Assembly: GCA_965198855.1 (NCBI GenBank)
Contig: CBDAPZ010000002.1
Coordinates: 1,922,001-1,986,000, forward strand
Direction of reading: 5' to 3'
Source of the DNA: BOG-908 sp965198855
Lineage (GTDB): Bacteria > Pseudomonadota > Alphaproteobacteria > Acetobacterales > Acetobacteraceae
DNA length: 64,000 nucleotides
The notes under the pieces: model-generated
Database searches by the model: none
What the model was told of the DNA's origin: nothing
The model's input: only the letters and a program-made list of their open reading frames with translations
Translations under genes and position numbers: made by a program
In this document: in pieces, positions 1 to 8,093 of the stretch
Layout of the letters: each line of letters starts with the position of its first letter
Position numbering within the stretch: the stretch's first letter is position 1

Positions 1-439
1 CCTCATCGTAGCGCTCGGCAATCACCGGAAATCGAAAAGATTCCGCGTTGATGATCCGCTGCAGCCGCAGGCCGCCGGGGCTGAGAATGTTGGCCACACG
101 TATATGCGCCACCGCCAGCAACGTGGCCTCCAGATCGTCCGTTTCCACTGCCTTGAGCTCATCCACCGGCACCAGCCACTGGTCGATCGCGCGCTGCACC
201 GTCGCCAGGAACAGCGCCTTCTTATCCGCGTATCGGCGATAGATCGTGCGCTTCGTCACACCCGTCGCGGCCGCCACACCTTCCATGGTGGTAAGCTCAA
301 ACCCCCTCTCGAGGAACAGCTCCAAGGCACCATCCAGAAAATCCTCGTGGCGCTGCCAGGCCTCGGCGCGCGTAGGGCGGCCGGTCGCACGCCGCGCCGC
401 CAATGCTGCACCGCCAAAATCGGCCGAAAGCTCGTTCAT
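1..439 (-). CDS. TetR/AcrR family transcriptional regulator (partial)
   Basis: Minus-strand gene that runs off the left edge, so only about 146 N-terminal residues are visible. The start ATG at 439 gives a product opening MNELSADFGG. Residues ~25-75 form a TetR DNA-binding domain, with the helix-turn-helix stretch TTMEGVAAATGVTKRTIYRR followed by YADKKALF. The ligand-binding half lies mostly outside the window. It is divergent from the UGSC gene at 557, and the 117-base gap must hold both promoters, so local control of that operon is a reasonable inference. The effector is unknown. Confidence 0.85.
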   Translation of the reverse strand, partial: MNELSADFGGAALAARRATGRPTRAEAWQRHEDFLDGALELFLERGFELTTMEGVAAATGVTKRTIYRRYADKKALFLATVQRAIDQWLVPVDELKAVETDDLEATLLAVAHIRVANILSPGGLRLQRIINAESFRFPVIAERYDE

Positions 440-556
440 GCAAAAACCTTCTTGCGCTCCGGCAAAATCCGTCGATATGTATACGCGGCGGGTGCCATTG
501 AATGCCCTGCCGCAGCCGATGAGCCGGTTCAAGCACATCTATAGGAGGAGGACGTC

Positions 557-1117
557 ATGGCGCTAGGGAAGGTTCTGGACCCCACAGCAACACGTGCCGA
601 CGACATCACCAGCCACGGCCCCGATGCGGGCTCCCTCGCCGGCAAGGTGGTCGGCTTCCGCGTCGACCGCATGTGGCGCGCCTGGGACTGGATCAGCGAG
701 CTCTGGGCCGAGAAATTCCGCGAAGCCGGCGCAGAGGTGCTGTTCTGGCGCTCCGGCGGCCGCTCGGGCGAAGAAGGCGAGCGCCACGAGCGCGAATACA
801 AGGAATTCCTGACCAAGATCGACGTCGCCGTCGTGGGCTTGGCCAATTGCGGCTCCTGCACCGGCTGGACGATCCGCGACGCCATCACCGCCGCCAATGC
901 CGGCCTGCCGACCACGGCCATCGCCACCGCCAATTTCGAAGCCTTCGCGCACGAGATTGCCGCCCGCGGCGGCCGCTCTGGCCTGCGCGTGCACGTGCTG
1001 CCCTATCCGCTGAACGAACAACTTCGTGAAGACGTGCTTCCGATCGGTGAGGCGCATTTCTACCCGGCCCTGACCACCATGGGCGCCAGCCTCGCGCTGC
1101 GGGAGAAGGCTGCGTGA
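557..1117 (+). CDS. UGSC-motif protein (Cys form)
   Basis: 186 residues, soluble. The key feature is C98-G-S-C101 in the stretch ANCGSCTGW. It matches the UGSC family, in which the first position is selenocysteine in some members and cysteine in others; here the codon is TGC, so this is the Cys form. The two cysteines form a CxxC-like redox motif after a hydrophobic strand (VAVVGLAN), suggesting a thiol-redox or metal site; the reaction is not established. A strong Shine-Dalgarno (AGGAGGAGG, ~543-551) decides the ATG at 557. The stop overlaps the next gene by 4 bases, so the two are translationally coupled. Confidence 0.72.
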   Translation: MALGKVLDPTATRADDITSHGPDAGSLAGKVVGFRVDRMWRAWDWISELWAEKFREAGAEVLFWRSGGRSGEEGERHEREYKEFLTKIDVAVVGLANCGSCTGWTIRDAITAANAGLPTTAIATANFEAFAHEIAARGGRSGLRVHVLPYPLNEQLREDVLPIGEAHFYPALTTMGASLALREKAA

Positions 1118-2283
1118 GCATCGAGTTCATCAAGCCGTCCGCCCGCAGCGCTGCTTCGGCGCCCAAGGCGCTGGTCAGCCGTGATTGTGGCCCGGAAGGC
1201 TGCGAAGTGGATTGGCTCGCCAGCCGTCGCCACGAGGCAGATCTCGACATCGAAGGTTTTACGGATTTTGCCCTGCAGAAGGGCTGGGGCGACGGTCTGC
1301 CACTCATCCCCCCCACCGATGCCCGCGTACGCACGTTCCTGTCGGAAAACGACCGCTACCCGGATGAAGTGATCGCCTATCTGCCACCCACACAAGCCGA
1401 ATGCACGGTCGAAAAGATCGTCATCAACGCAGTGATGGCCGGCGCTCCGCCGGCCTCGCTGGAACTGCTGATCGCCGCCATCGCCTCGATCGCCGATCCC
1501 GATTTCGAGCTCTACGGCGTCAACGCCACCACCGCGCCCGTCTATCCGGCCTTTGTCGTCAACGGCCCCATGCGGGACGCACTCGGCATTCCGTATTCCT
1601 ATGGTTGCCTCGGCGGTGTGGCGAACAAGAGTGCTGCCATCGGCCGCGCCATCCGCCTGATCATGCGCAATGTCGCCGGTCAGGTCCCCGGCCTCACGTC
1701 ACAAACCACCTTCGGCTCGCCCGGCCGCCTCGCCGGCATAATTACCGGCGAGTGGGAAGAGCGCTCGCCCTGGGCGCCGCTTGCTGTGCGACGTGGTGTT
1801 GAAGGCAACGCGGTCACCTCGTTCGGCACGATGGGAACGATGAACATCATCGACACCACGTCGCATGGCGCGGTCGATTTTCTGGAGATGATCGGCAAAT
1901 CGGTTGCCTATGCCGGCTGCAATTGCTTCTCGGGGGCCGTGCCCTTTGGTGAAATGATGGTCGCCCTCAACCCGATCTGTGCGGAGATCATCGGCCGCGA
2001 GATGCCAAACATCGAGGACGTGCAGGAAACCCTGTGGAAGTTCGGCAGCGTCGATGCAAACGAACTTCAGGCGCTGCATCGCGGCCAGCTCGAACAGCAG
2101 GATCGTATCCGTTCTGATGGCCGCGTCTATCTGACGCCTGAACCAAAGGATGTTCTGGTGTTCGTCGCCGGCGGCCTCGGCGGCCTGCATGCCACCGGCT
2201 TCCACACCTTCGGCACCTCGTTGGCGCAGACAAAGCCGGTTGCCACACCCATCCCAGCCGCACAGGCGCAGGCTGCGGAATAA
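1114..2283 (+). CDS. conserved protein of unknown function, UGSC partner
   Basis: 389 residues starting at GTG 1114, overlapping the UGSC gene by 4 bases (GTGA). I do not recognise a characterised family. Visible landmarks are an early cysteine pair (RDCGPEGCE, ~24-29), the stretch GWGDGLPLIPPT (~57-68), a glycine-rich segment YGCLGGVANKSAAIGRA (~165-181), and a cysteine pair in AGCNCFSGAVPFGEM (~269-283). There is no signal peptide or membrane segment. Conserved-looking cysteines and tight coupling to a CxxC protein suggest a shared redox or C-S/C-X chemistry, which is inference. The C-terminus ends in a low-complexity Ala/Pro tail. Confidence 0.6.
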   Translation: MSIEFIKPSARSAASAPKALVSRDCGPEGCEVDWLASRRHEADLDIEGFTDFALQKGWGDGLPLIPPTDARVRTFLSENDRYPDEVIAYLPPTQAECTVEKIVINAVMAGAPPASLELLIAAIASIADPDFELYGVNATTAPVYPAFVVNGPMRDALGIPYSYGCLGGVANKSAAIGRAIRLIMRNVAGQVPGLTSQTTFGSPGRLAGIITGEWEERSPWAPLAVRRGVEGNAVTSFGTMGTMNIIDTTSHGAVDFLEMIGKSVAYAGCNCFSGAVPFGEMMVALNPICAEIIGREMPNIEDVQETLWKFGSVDANELQALHRGQLEQQDRIRSDGRVYLTPEPKDVLVFVAGGLGGLHATGFHTFGTSLAQTKPVATPIPAAQAQAAE

Positions 2284-2285
2284 GG

Positions 2286-2828
2286 GTGCGCGTTCACGGT
2301 GTTTTCAAGCCGGAAGACCATCCCGCCTACCCGGATGCAGATGTGGATGCGCTGTTCGCCACGCTGTTTCCGGGCCAAGCCGACCCGCAGATCGACCTGA
2401 ACCACACCGGCCTGGCCATCACCGCCTATAATCCGCAGCTAGCCCTGCATTTCGCCAAACTCAGCAAGTTTCTCGCGCTCGACACTGACTGGTGCAAACG
2501 CAACGATCTGCGGGAGTTGGCGATACAGGCCGTCAACCTGCACTTCAAATCGGATTTCTCGTTTCAGGCGCGTGTGCGCAACGCACACGCGGCTGGAATC
2601 GCCGACGAAATGCTGGCAGCTTTGCCGCAGTGGCGCACATCCACACTGTTCGATGAAGAACAACGCCTGGTGATCGCATATGCGAACGCTGTAGCGTGCG
2701 GCTCTGTGCCATCCGACATATTCGAAAACATCTTGGCCAAATATGGCGAGACGGAAACGATTGAGCTCACGTCGGTAGTGGCATTCTGGTCCGCTTGGGC
2801 GATGATTCTAAATGCGGTTCAGGCGTAA
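2286..2828 (+). CDS. carboxymuconolactone decarboxylase/AhpD-like protein
   Basis: 180 residues, GTG start 2 bases after the upstream stop, so it is the third gene of the UGSC operon. The all-helical pattern (LALHFAKLSKFL, then ELAIQAVNLHFKSDFSFQARVRNAHAAGI, then an acidic helix DEEQRLVIAYANAVA) fits the CMD/AhpD-like fold. The CxxC redox pair of true AhpD is absent from the equivalent helix, so hydroperoxidase activity is unlikely; a decarboxylase/isomerase-like or binding role is more plausible. A repeat element begins just after its stop. Confidence 0.62.
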   Translation: MRVHGVFKPEDHPAYPDADVDALFATLFPGQADPQIDLNHTGLAITAYNPQLALHFAKLSKFLALDTDWCKRNDLRELAIQAVNLHFKSDFSFQARVRNAHAAGIADEMLAALPQWRTSTLFDEEQRLVIAYANAVACGSVPSDIFENILAKYGETETIELTSVVAFWSAWAMILNAVQA

Positions 2829-2832
2829 GAGA

Positions 2833-2937
2833 GGACTTCTTTTCTGAAGAAAAGAAGCAAAAGACTTTTGCGTTGCTGTCGCGGTTCCAAGGACACAAAA
2901 GTTTTTTGGTTCTTTTTTTCAAAGAAGAACTGCTTCC
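2833..2937. repeat. dispersed AT-rich repeat, copy 1 (complete, two arms)
   Basis: Complete copy of the window's main intergenic repeat. The left arm has the near-perfect hairpin CTTCTTTTCTGAAGAAAAGA followed by the small palindrome GCAAAAGACTTTTGC. A central GTTGCTGTCGCGGTTC follows, then an inverted right arm ending near the stop of the minus-strand ThDP gene. It fills the gap between two convergent genes, so a transcription-end role is possible. Confidence 0.85.
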
Positions 2938-4638
2938 TCAATATCTAGCCCAGGAAGAATACTCATCGTAATTCGGTGATTCGGTAGCATTCGCGTCGGG
3001 ATTCACCGGGATCTGTATCACCGCCGGCCTCCCACTCGCAAATGCCCGCCCGATTGCCGGCGCTATATCTTCCTCGTGCTCCACATATTCGCCATAAGCG
3101 CCAAATCCTTCGGCGATCTTGTCGAAGCGCACGCCAGTGCTCCAATGCGCTTCCGTCTCCGGAGATTGCGGCCCCAGCATCCGCCGATACACGCCCACTT
3201 CCAGTCCCCAAGAATAATCGCAGCTGACGACGCAGATCACCGGCAATTTCTTGCGCACGGCGGTCTCCAGTTCCGAGATATGGAACATGAACGAGGAATC
3301 GCCAGTGAGCAGCATTACGGGCCGCGACCGGCCTGCCGCAATCTGCGCGCCGATGGCATAAGGCAGCCCGGTGCCGAGATGGCCGAGATTTTGGTTCCAC
3401 ATCACGTCGTGCGGGGTTGCCTGCGAATATGTCCAGGTGAAGATCGTGATGGCGCCACCGTCGCGCACCATGATGCCGTTTTTTGGAAAGGCCGTCGTTG
3501 CTTCCACCACCAGCCGCGCGGGATGCACGGGCACTTGGCCGGCGGGCGCATTTTCCGCAAGCTTCACTTTGTGCGCCGCGTGTGCCGTCACCCAGCTTTC
3601 GAACTCAGCCGACGGAGCACGTGGTGTGTCCTTCATCGTATCGACCAGTTGCGGCACCACGTCTCGCAGATCGCCCACCAGCGGCGCGTCGATTTTCCGG
3701 TTTACGCCGATCGCCAATGGATCACGTTCGACGTAGATCCATTTGCGCGCTGCATCGCCTTTTTCCCAGTGCCGGCCTAACCCGAAATGAACCGGCTCGC
3801 CCAGCTCGGTGCCGATGGCTATTACCAGGTCGGAGGCTTCCACAGCAGCAATCGCCGCCGGCGAGAAACCGTACGGGAAAGTGCGATCCTCAAGGCCCTC
3901 CAGGAACGAGGTGCCGCCGGAGGTTTGTATCACCGGGCAGGCAAGCACCCGCGCCAGCGCCGCCACGGCGTTGTGTGCACGTGCCGTGAAAACGCCTTGC
4001 CCAGCCAGCAGGATCGGCTGCCGAGCCGCGCGCATCAGCGCCGTCGCTTTCTCAATCATCGGCGCGCTTGCTGCCATATGTACCAGGCGATACTCGTCCG
4101 GCTGCTGCAACGGTGCCCAGTCGGGTTTTTCCTGCAGCACCTGCATCGGGATTTCAACATAGACAGGTCCGGGCGTCCCTGACTGGCAGCGGCGCAGAGC
4201 CTCTAGGATGATCTCGTCGGTCTGTTCGGCGTATTCGATGACGCCGATATATTTCATCGACGCCTCGAAATACTTCGGCTGGCTGATATATTGGATGCGC
4301 CCACGCTTCACCCGCTGGTCTGCAGAGCGTGCGCGATTGCCGGCCAGGAAGATGGTCGGTGAATTCTCCTTCGCCGCCACAATCGCCGCGGCCGCGAGGT
4401 TGGCGACGCCAGGTCCTTGTGTGCCGAACACAACGCCCGGCTTTCCGGTCATGCGAGACCACGCATCGGCCATGAAGCACCCGGCCTGCTCATGATGTGG
4501 TGCAATCACGTCCCAACCGCGCGTCTCTGCCGCGACGGCCATATGCACAAAACCCGGATCGGGAATACCGAACAGGGTCTTGATTCCTTCAGCTTCGAGC
4601 AACTGCAGAATGCGCTCGTAGACGGGCACGTCGCTCAT
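2938..4638 (-). CDS. thiamine-diphosphate-dependent enzyme, acetolactate synthase-like
   Basis: 566 residues with the three-domain layout of ThDP decarboxylases and synthases. The N-terminal pyrimidine-binding domain carries the catalytic glutamate E50 (APHHEQAG) and TQGPGVANLAAA. The middle domain (~190-330) is the TPP M region. The C-terminal domain carries the cofactor motif beginning GDSSFMFHISELETA, with D in place of the usual N near YSWG. Length and organisation match acetolactate synthase-like proteins; the substrate could equally be a 2-oxo acid decarboxylation, benzaldehyde-lyase or oxalyl-CoA type. There is no adjacent regulatory subunit (ilvH), so a catabolic rather than branched-chain biosynthetic role is likelier. 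Confidence 0.78.
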   Translation of the reverse strand: MSDVPVYERILQLLEAEGIKTLFGIPDPGFVHMAVAAETRGWDVIAPHHEQAGCFMADAWSRMTGKPGVVFGTQGPGVANLAAAAIVAAKENSPTIFLAGNRARSADQRVKRGRIQYISQPKYFEASMKYIGVIEYAEQTDEIILEALRRCQSGTPGPVYVEIPMQVLQEKPDWAPLQQPDEYRLVHMAASAPMIEKATALMRAARQPILLAGQGVFTARAHNAVAALARVLACPVIQTSGGTSFLEGLEDRTFPYGFSPAAIAAVEASDLVIAIGTELGEPVHFGLGRHWEKGDAARKWIYVERDPLAIGVNRKIDAPLVGDLRDVVPQLVDTMKDTPRAPSAEFESWVTAHAAHKVKLAENAPAGQVPVHPARLVVEATTAFPKNGIMVRDGGAITIFTWTYSQATPHDVMWNQNLGHLGTGLPYAIGAQIAAGRSRPVMLLTGDSSFMFHISELETAVRKKLPVICVVSCDYSWGLEVGVYRRMLGPQSPETEAHWSTGVRFDKIAEGFGAYGEYVEHEEDIAPAIGRAFASGRPAVIQIPVNPDANATESPNYDEYSSWARY

Positions 4639-4678
4639 AAAAACCCCCTGATTGCCTCGCTTGATTTATTACCTCTCT

Positions 4679-4692
4679 AGCAGGATTCTGCT
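4679..4692. promoter_or_regulatory. inverted repeat between divergent genes
   Basis: AGCAG-GATT-CTGCT lies in the 132-base gap between the divergent ThDP gene (start 4638) and SnoaL-like gene (start 4771). A palindrome shared by two divergent promoters is a typical operator position, but the arms are only 5 bases and no regulator is assigned. Confidence 0.3.
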
Positions 4693-4770
4693 CCATGCCA
4701 TAAGCCCGGCGTTTATCGGGAACGAGAAACCGGATAGCCTTACGTCAAATGCCGAAAGGCGGGAGAGAAA

Positions 4771-5259
4771 ATGCCAAGATTTACCCAGCAGAATGCTGCC
4801 GATGCGATGGATGTGCACCAATTGATCATCGAGTGGGGCCATGAGCTCGATATCAACAACGCGATCAATATCACCGATTCCTGCACGCAGGATTGCACCT
4901 ACTACCTGGCGGGCAAACCTTTCACCGGTCACGACGCCATCAAGCAGTTCTACGCCGCCCGCAACGAGCGTGTGCGCACGCAACAAAAAGATGGCGTTCG
5001 AACGCAACGCCACACGATCTCCAACCTGCGCGTCACCTTCGCCGACAAGGACAGCGCGGTTATTCACTTCATGCTCGTCAACTACTCCAAAGAAGGCAAG
5101 CCGCCGGCGCTCGACCTAGTCGGTCCAACGATCGTTGCCGATTGCAAGATGGAAGCGAAGCGCGAGGCGGATGGCGAGTGGCGCATTTCGCTGTTCGACA
5201 GCACGCCGATCTTCATCGGCAATGACCCGTTCCTGAACGCTTCGGTCGTGCGGAAGTAA
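4771..5259 (+). CDS. SnoaL-like / NTF2-fold protein
   Basis: 162 residues with a cone-shaped alpha+beta pattern typical of SnoaL-like polyketide-cyclase/NTF2 proteins: helix DAMDVHQLIIEWGHELDI, then strands CTYYLAGKPFTGHDAIKQF, RHTISNLRVTFADKDSAVIHF and EWRISLFDSTPIF. This fold is also used by the small (beta) subunit of ring-hydroxylating dioxygenases. The next gene is a Rieske oxygenase alpha subunit, so a role with it is suggested, though a free-standing isomerase or dehydratase is possible. No signal peptide. Confidence 0.65.
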   Translation: MPRFTQQNAADAMDVHQLIIEWGHELDINNAINITDSCTQDCTYYLAGKPFTGHDAIKQFYAARNERVRTQQKDGVRTQRHTISNLRVTFADKDSAVIHFMLVNYSKEGKPPALDLVGPTIVADCKMEAKREADGEWRISLFDSTPIFIGNDPFLNASVVRK

Positions 5260-5396
5260 GCCGAGGAAAGCCACGCAACGCCCGTGCGATAAATGTGCGC
5301 AAAACTGATTTTACCGGCCCGGTTGCCGCGTCGTGAACGGCTGGTGGTGACCTCGAACCCCGAAGAGTGCTCTATACTGGGCAGATGAAGAGCAAG

Positions 5397-5411
5397 CGGA
5401 TCGAAGATCCG
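5397..5411. promoter_or_regulatory. small palindrome in the Rieske gene leader
   Basis: CGGATC-GAA-GATCCG sits just 5' of the Shine-Dalgarno (GGAGG, 5419-5423) of the oxygenase gene. A TATACT -10-like hexamer is at 5373-5378, so the palindrome would be in the early transcript or at an operator position. Functional assignment is inference. Confidence 0.3.
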
Positions 5412-5428
5412 GGCAAGTGGAGGTTGTG

Positions 5429-6820
5429 ATGAACGTCTATGCTGGCAAACGGGCGGGCGTACCTGTGGAGAGCGCCGAGGCGCTGGAAGAACCGGTCACC
5501 ATCGGCGTCGAGGCGTATGTCTCGCCGGACTATGCCCGGGCAGAGCAGCAAAAACTCTGGCGCAAGGTGTGGCAGCAGGTCGGCCGTCTCGAGGAAATCC
5601 CGGAGGTCGGCAATTACCTCACCTACCAGATCATGGACGATTCAATCGTCATCGTTCGCACGGCGCCGGACAAGATCGCCGCCTACCACAATGTCTGCCC
5701 TCATCGCGGCCGCCGCCTGATCGACACCGCCCCAGGCGAAAAGAACGCCTGCGGCACCATCAAGCAGTTCGTCTGCGGCTTCCACGGCTGGCGCTACAAG
5801 CTCAGCGGTGAAAACATCCACGTGCTGGAAAAGAAGGATTGGCAGGGCGCGCTGACCGCCGAAAACACCCATCTGGCCGAAGTGAAGATCGACACCTGGG
5901 GCGGCTGGGTATGGATCAACATGGACCCCGAGAGCGGACCCTTGCGCGACTATCTCGAACCCGCCGCATCCCTGCTCGATCCCTTCCAGCTGCAGAACAT
6001 GCGCAACCGCTGGCGCCGCTGGCTGATCTTCGACTGCAACTGGAAAGTTGCGATGGAAGCCTTCGCCGAGATCTATCACGTGGAATCAACCCATCCCGAA
6101 TTCATGCAATTCGGCACCTTCGCCGGCTGGGCCAAAGCGCAGGGCCTGCACAGCAACATCGGCTACGATGCACCGAAAGGCATGGACGAGAACCAGTCCG
6201 CCAAGCTGCGCATCGGCACCGCGAAAGACCCGCGCATCGCTACGGCCGAGATGCAGATCTACACCTGGGAACAGGTCAACACCAACACCACACGGACCCT
6301 CGTCGACGCCGCCCTGCGCCTGAAGGACGAGCTCCCGGAAGGCACGCCGGGTCCACAAGTGCTCCAGCACTGGCTCGCCTCCGCCCGCCGCGACGACGAG
6401 GCCCGCGGTGTGTTCTGGCCTGTCGTCAGTCCCGCCGATGTCGGCAAAAGCGGCACCGCCTGGCAGATATTTCCGAATTTCCAGATCGGCCATGCGGTGA
6501 ACAACATGCTCTGCTACACCGCCCGCCCCTATGGCAGCGACCCGGATAAGTGCATCTTCGAAGCCTCGGTCTATGAACTTTATCCTGAAGGCGAGGCACC
6601 GAAGACACAATGGGAGTATCTTGCTCCCGAAGATCCTAAATGGGGCAGCGTCCTGCCACAAGATTTCTCCAATATGGCAGCGGTTCAGCTTGGCATGAAG
6701 TCGCTCGGTTTCACCGGCACGAAACCCAATCCCTATCGCGAACGTAGCATCGCGAATCTGCATCGCAATCTGGCGAAGTATCTTGGGACGGGGGCGCCGC
6801 ATTCCTACAAGGTAGAGTAG
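5429..6820 (+). CDS. Rieske non-heme iron oxygenase, alpha subunit
   Basis: About 463 residues. The N-terminal Rieske domain binds the 2Fe-2S cluster through C90-P-H92 and C116-G-F-H119 (CPHRG ... CGFHGWRYKLSG). The catalytic domain has NWKVAMEAFAEIYHVESTHPEF, whose two histidines plus a later acidic residue bind mononuclear iron. The start is taken at ATG 5429 because GGAGG sits 6 bases upstream; an in-frame GTG at 5417 would add four residues. Such enzymes insert oxygen into aromatic or other unreactive substrates and need a ferredoxin/reductase, not encoded nearby. The substrate cannot be read from the sequence. Confidence 0.88.
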   Translation: MNVYAGKRAGVPVESAEALEEPVTIGVEAYVSPDYARAEQQKLWRKVWQQVGRLEEIPEVGNYLTYQIMDDSIVIVRTAPDKIAAYHNVCPHRGRRLIDTAPGEKNACGTIKQFVCGFHGWRYKLSGENIHVLEKKDWQGALTAENTHLAEVKIDTWGGWVWINMDPESGPLRDYLEPAASLLDPFQLQNMRNRWRRWLIFDCNWKVAMEAFAEIYHVESTHPEFMQFGTFAGWAKAQGLHSNIGYDAPKGMDENQSAKLRIGTAKDPRIATAEMQIYTWEQVNTNTTRTLVDAALRLKDELPEGTPGPQVLQHWLASARRDDEARGVFWPVVSPADVGKSGTAWQIFPNFQIGHAVNNMLCYTARPYGSDPDKCIFEASVYELYPEGEAPKTQWEYLAPEDPKWGSVLPQDFSNMAAVQLGMKSLGFTGTKPNPYRERSIANLHRNLAKYLGTGAPHSYKVE

Positions 6821-6849
6821 GAAGCAGTTCTTTTCTGAAGAAAAGAACA
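6821..6849. repeat. dispersed AT-rich repeat, copy 2 (single arm)
   Basis: One arm only: GCAGTTC, then the hairpin TTCTTTTCTGAAGAAAAGAA, directly after the Rieske oxygenase stop and before the convergent GlcG-like gene. It has a perfect 10-2-10 inverted repeat. Confidence 0.8.
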
Positions 6850-6852
6850 TTC

Positions 6853-7281
6853 TTACTTCTGTATGGTAAGCCCAGCAGCGCTGATCCCCGCAAGCACCGC
6901 TTTCTCATCATTATCCGAGACATCACCCGAAACCCCGACCGCGCCGATCGGCTGGTTTTCCGCGTCAACCACCAGGATACCCCCGGCAGCCGGCACCACA
7001 CCGCCGGGCGCGATAGGCGCAAGCGACGCCACGAACACCGGCCGCTCGGCCGCCATGTCCCCGATCTTGCGCGACGAGATGCCCAAGAACAGCGCGCCGC
7101 TCGCTTTGCCCATCGCCACCTGCAGGCGCCCGATCGAGGCGCCATCCTGGCGCTGGAAGGAGATGAGGTGTCCGCCGGAATCCAGCACCGCGGCCGCAAG
7201 TGGCTTCAGCTTGGCGTCGGCGGCATGGGCAAAGGCTGCGGCAATGAGTGTGTTGGCCTGATCGAGGGTGATACGCGTCAT
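6853..7281 (-). CDS. GlcG/HbpS family heme-binding-type protein
   Basis: 142 residues from ATG 7281 (MTRITLDQAN), the family's usual start; upstream in-frame starts would only add a non-conserved leader. It shows the small alpha/beta GlcG/HbpS (DUF336) pattern: KLKPLAAAVLDSGGHLISFQR, then VVPAAGGILVVDAENQPIGAVGVSGDVSDNDE. Members bind heme or corrinoids or are found with diol dehydratases, and their roles are mostly unknown. No signal peptide, so probably cytoplasmic. It is convergent with the Rieske oxygenase gene. Confidence 0.8.
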   Translation of the reverse strand: MTRITLDQANTLIAAAFAHAADAKLKPLAAAVLDSGGHLISFQRQDGASIGRLQVAMGKASGALFLGISSRKIGDMAAERPVFVASLAPIAPGGVVPAAGGILVVDAENQPIGAVGVSGDVSDNDEKAVLAGISAAGLTIQK

Positions 7282-7430
7282 GCTGACATCTTTCGCTTGA
7301 AGGCCGGGGCAGTGCACCCGGCAGGGGCTGTATTTCAGTGGAGGGTACTGGCGAGAACGCGTGACACGGACCGGCGCTATACTGCAATGCCAGGCCTTGC
7401 CATCCCACCCCGCTTCGCGCACCTACACCC

Positions 7431-7818
7431 TGCCAGACGGCTGGACGACCGCTGCTGCCCTGCAAAGGGTGGTGGAGGAAAGTCCGGGCTCCACGGGAAT
7501 ACGGTGCCGGCTAACGGCCGGCGGGGGCGACCCCAGGGAAAGTGCCACAGAAAACAAACCTCCCGACGCGAAAGCCTCGGGGAAGGGTGAAACGGTGCGG
7601 TAAGAGCGCACCGCGCTTCTGGTAACAGCGGCGGCAGGGTAAACCCCACCGGGAGCAAGACCGAATAGGGGCGACCGGACATGAGCAATCATGGCCAGAG
7701 GTGTCTCGCCTCGTCGCCCGGGTTGGTCGCGTGAGGCGTACGGAAACGTGCGTCGCAGAGGAATGGTCGTCCAATGCCGCAAGGCAGGGACAGAACCCGG
7801 CTTACAGGCCGTCTGGCA
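7431..7818 (+). ncRNA. rnpB: RNase P RNA (type A)
   Basis: The ends pair perfectly as helix P1: TGCCAGACGG (7431-7440) with CCGTCTGGCA (7809-7818). Internal signatures are GAGGAAAGTCCGGGCT (CR-I, ~7473), ACAGAAA and GGTGAAACGGTGCGGTAAGAG, GAGCAAGACCGAATAGGG, and the 3' segment GCAGGGACAGAACCCGGCTTA (CR-V). This is the catalytic RNA that removes 5' leaders from pre-tRNAs. A TATACT hexamer at 7378-7383 could be its -10 box, but I see no good -35. The GlcG-like gene is divergent on the left. Confidence 0.95.
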
Positions 7819-7842
7819 CCTCTCGAAGATTAAACCACAGAC

Positions 7843-7851
7843 TTATCCACA
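7843..7851 (+). promoter_or_regulatory. consensus DnaA-box sequence
   Basis: A perfect TTATCCACA lies in the 275-base gap between rnpB and mraZ. It is a single site with no cluster and no AT-rich unwinding region beside it, so it is not an origin. It could be chance or a DnaA regulatory site. Confidence 0.3.
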
Positions 7852-7988
7852 GGCTTTTCAACGCTCACGGCGTCGCGAGACGGGGGCACTGTCCGATTCC
7901 CGCCTTTTCGCCAAGCTGTTGATAACGCGTAGAATTTCTCACCAAAAAAACGCCGTGGAGACTCCATTCCCTTTGACTGGGGCATTTC

Positions 7989-8013
7989 TCCATGCTATCC
8001 CATGTCAGCCCAT
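7989..8013 (-). promoter_or_regulatory. putative MraZ boxes (10-bp-spaced direct repeats)
   Basis: Read on the minus strand the segment is TGGGCTGACA TGGGATAGCA TGGA, i.e. three TGGG/TGGA units exactly 10 bases apart, about 80 bases before the mraZ start. MraZ is known to bind tandem TGGG-type repeats with that spacing upstream of its own gene. The position and phasing fit autoregulation of the dcw operon; the binding itself is inferred. Confidence 0.6.
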
Positions 8014-8093
8014 GCCGATGCGCCATCCACAGCGTCGGCACGCGACGGGGGCCCTGGGGGGCAAGGCGTGGAAGGGGACGAAACCGGCACCGC

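Noticed and set aside
557..1117. Selenocysteine at the first position of the CGSC motif
   Set aside because: The codon is TGC (Cys), not TGA, so no Sec insertion is needed.
7843..7851. DnaA box as evidence for a replication origin
   Set aside because: Only one box, no AT-rich unwinding region, no dnaA or dnaN nearby; about half a match is expected by chance in 64 kb on both strands.
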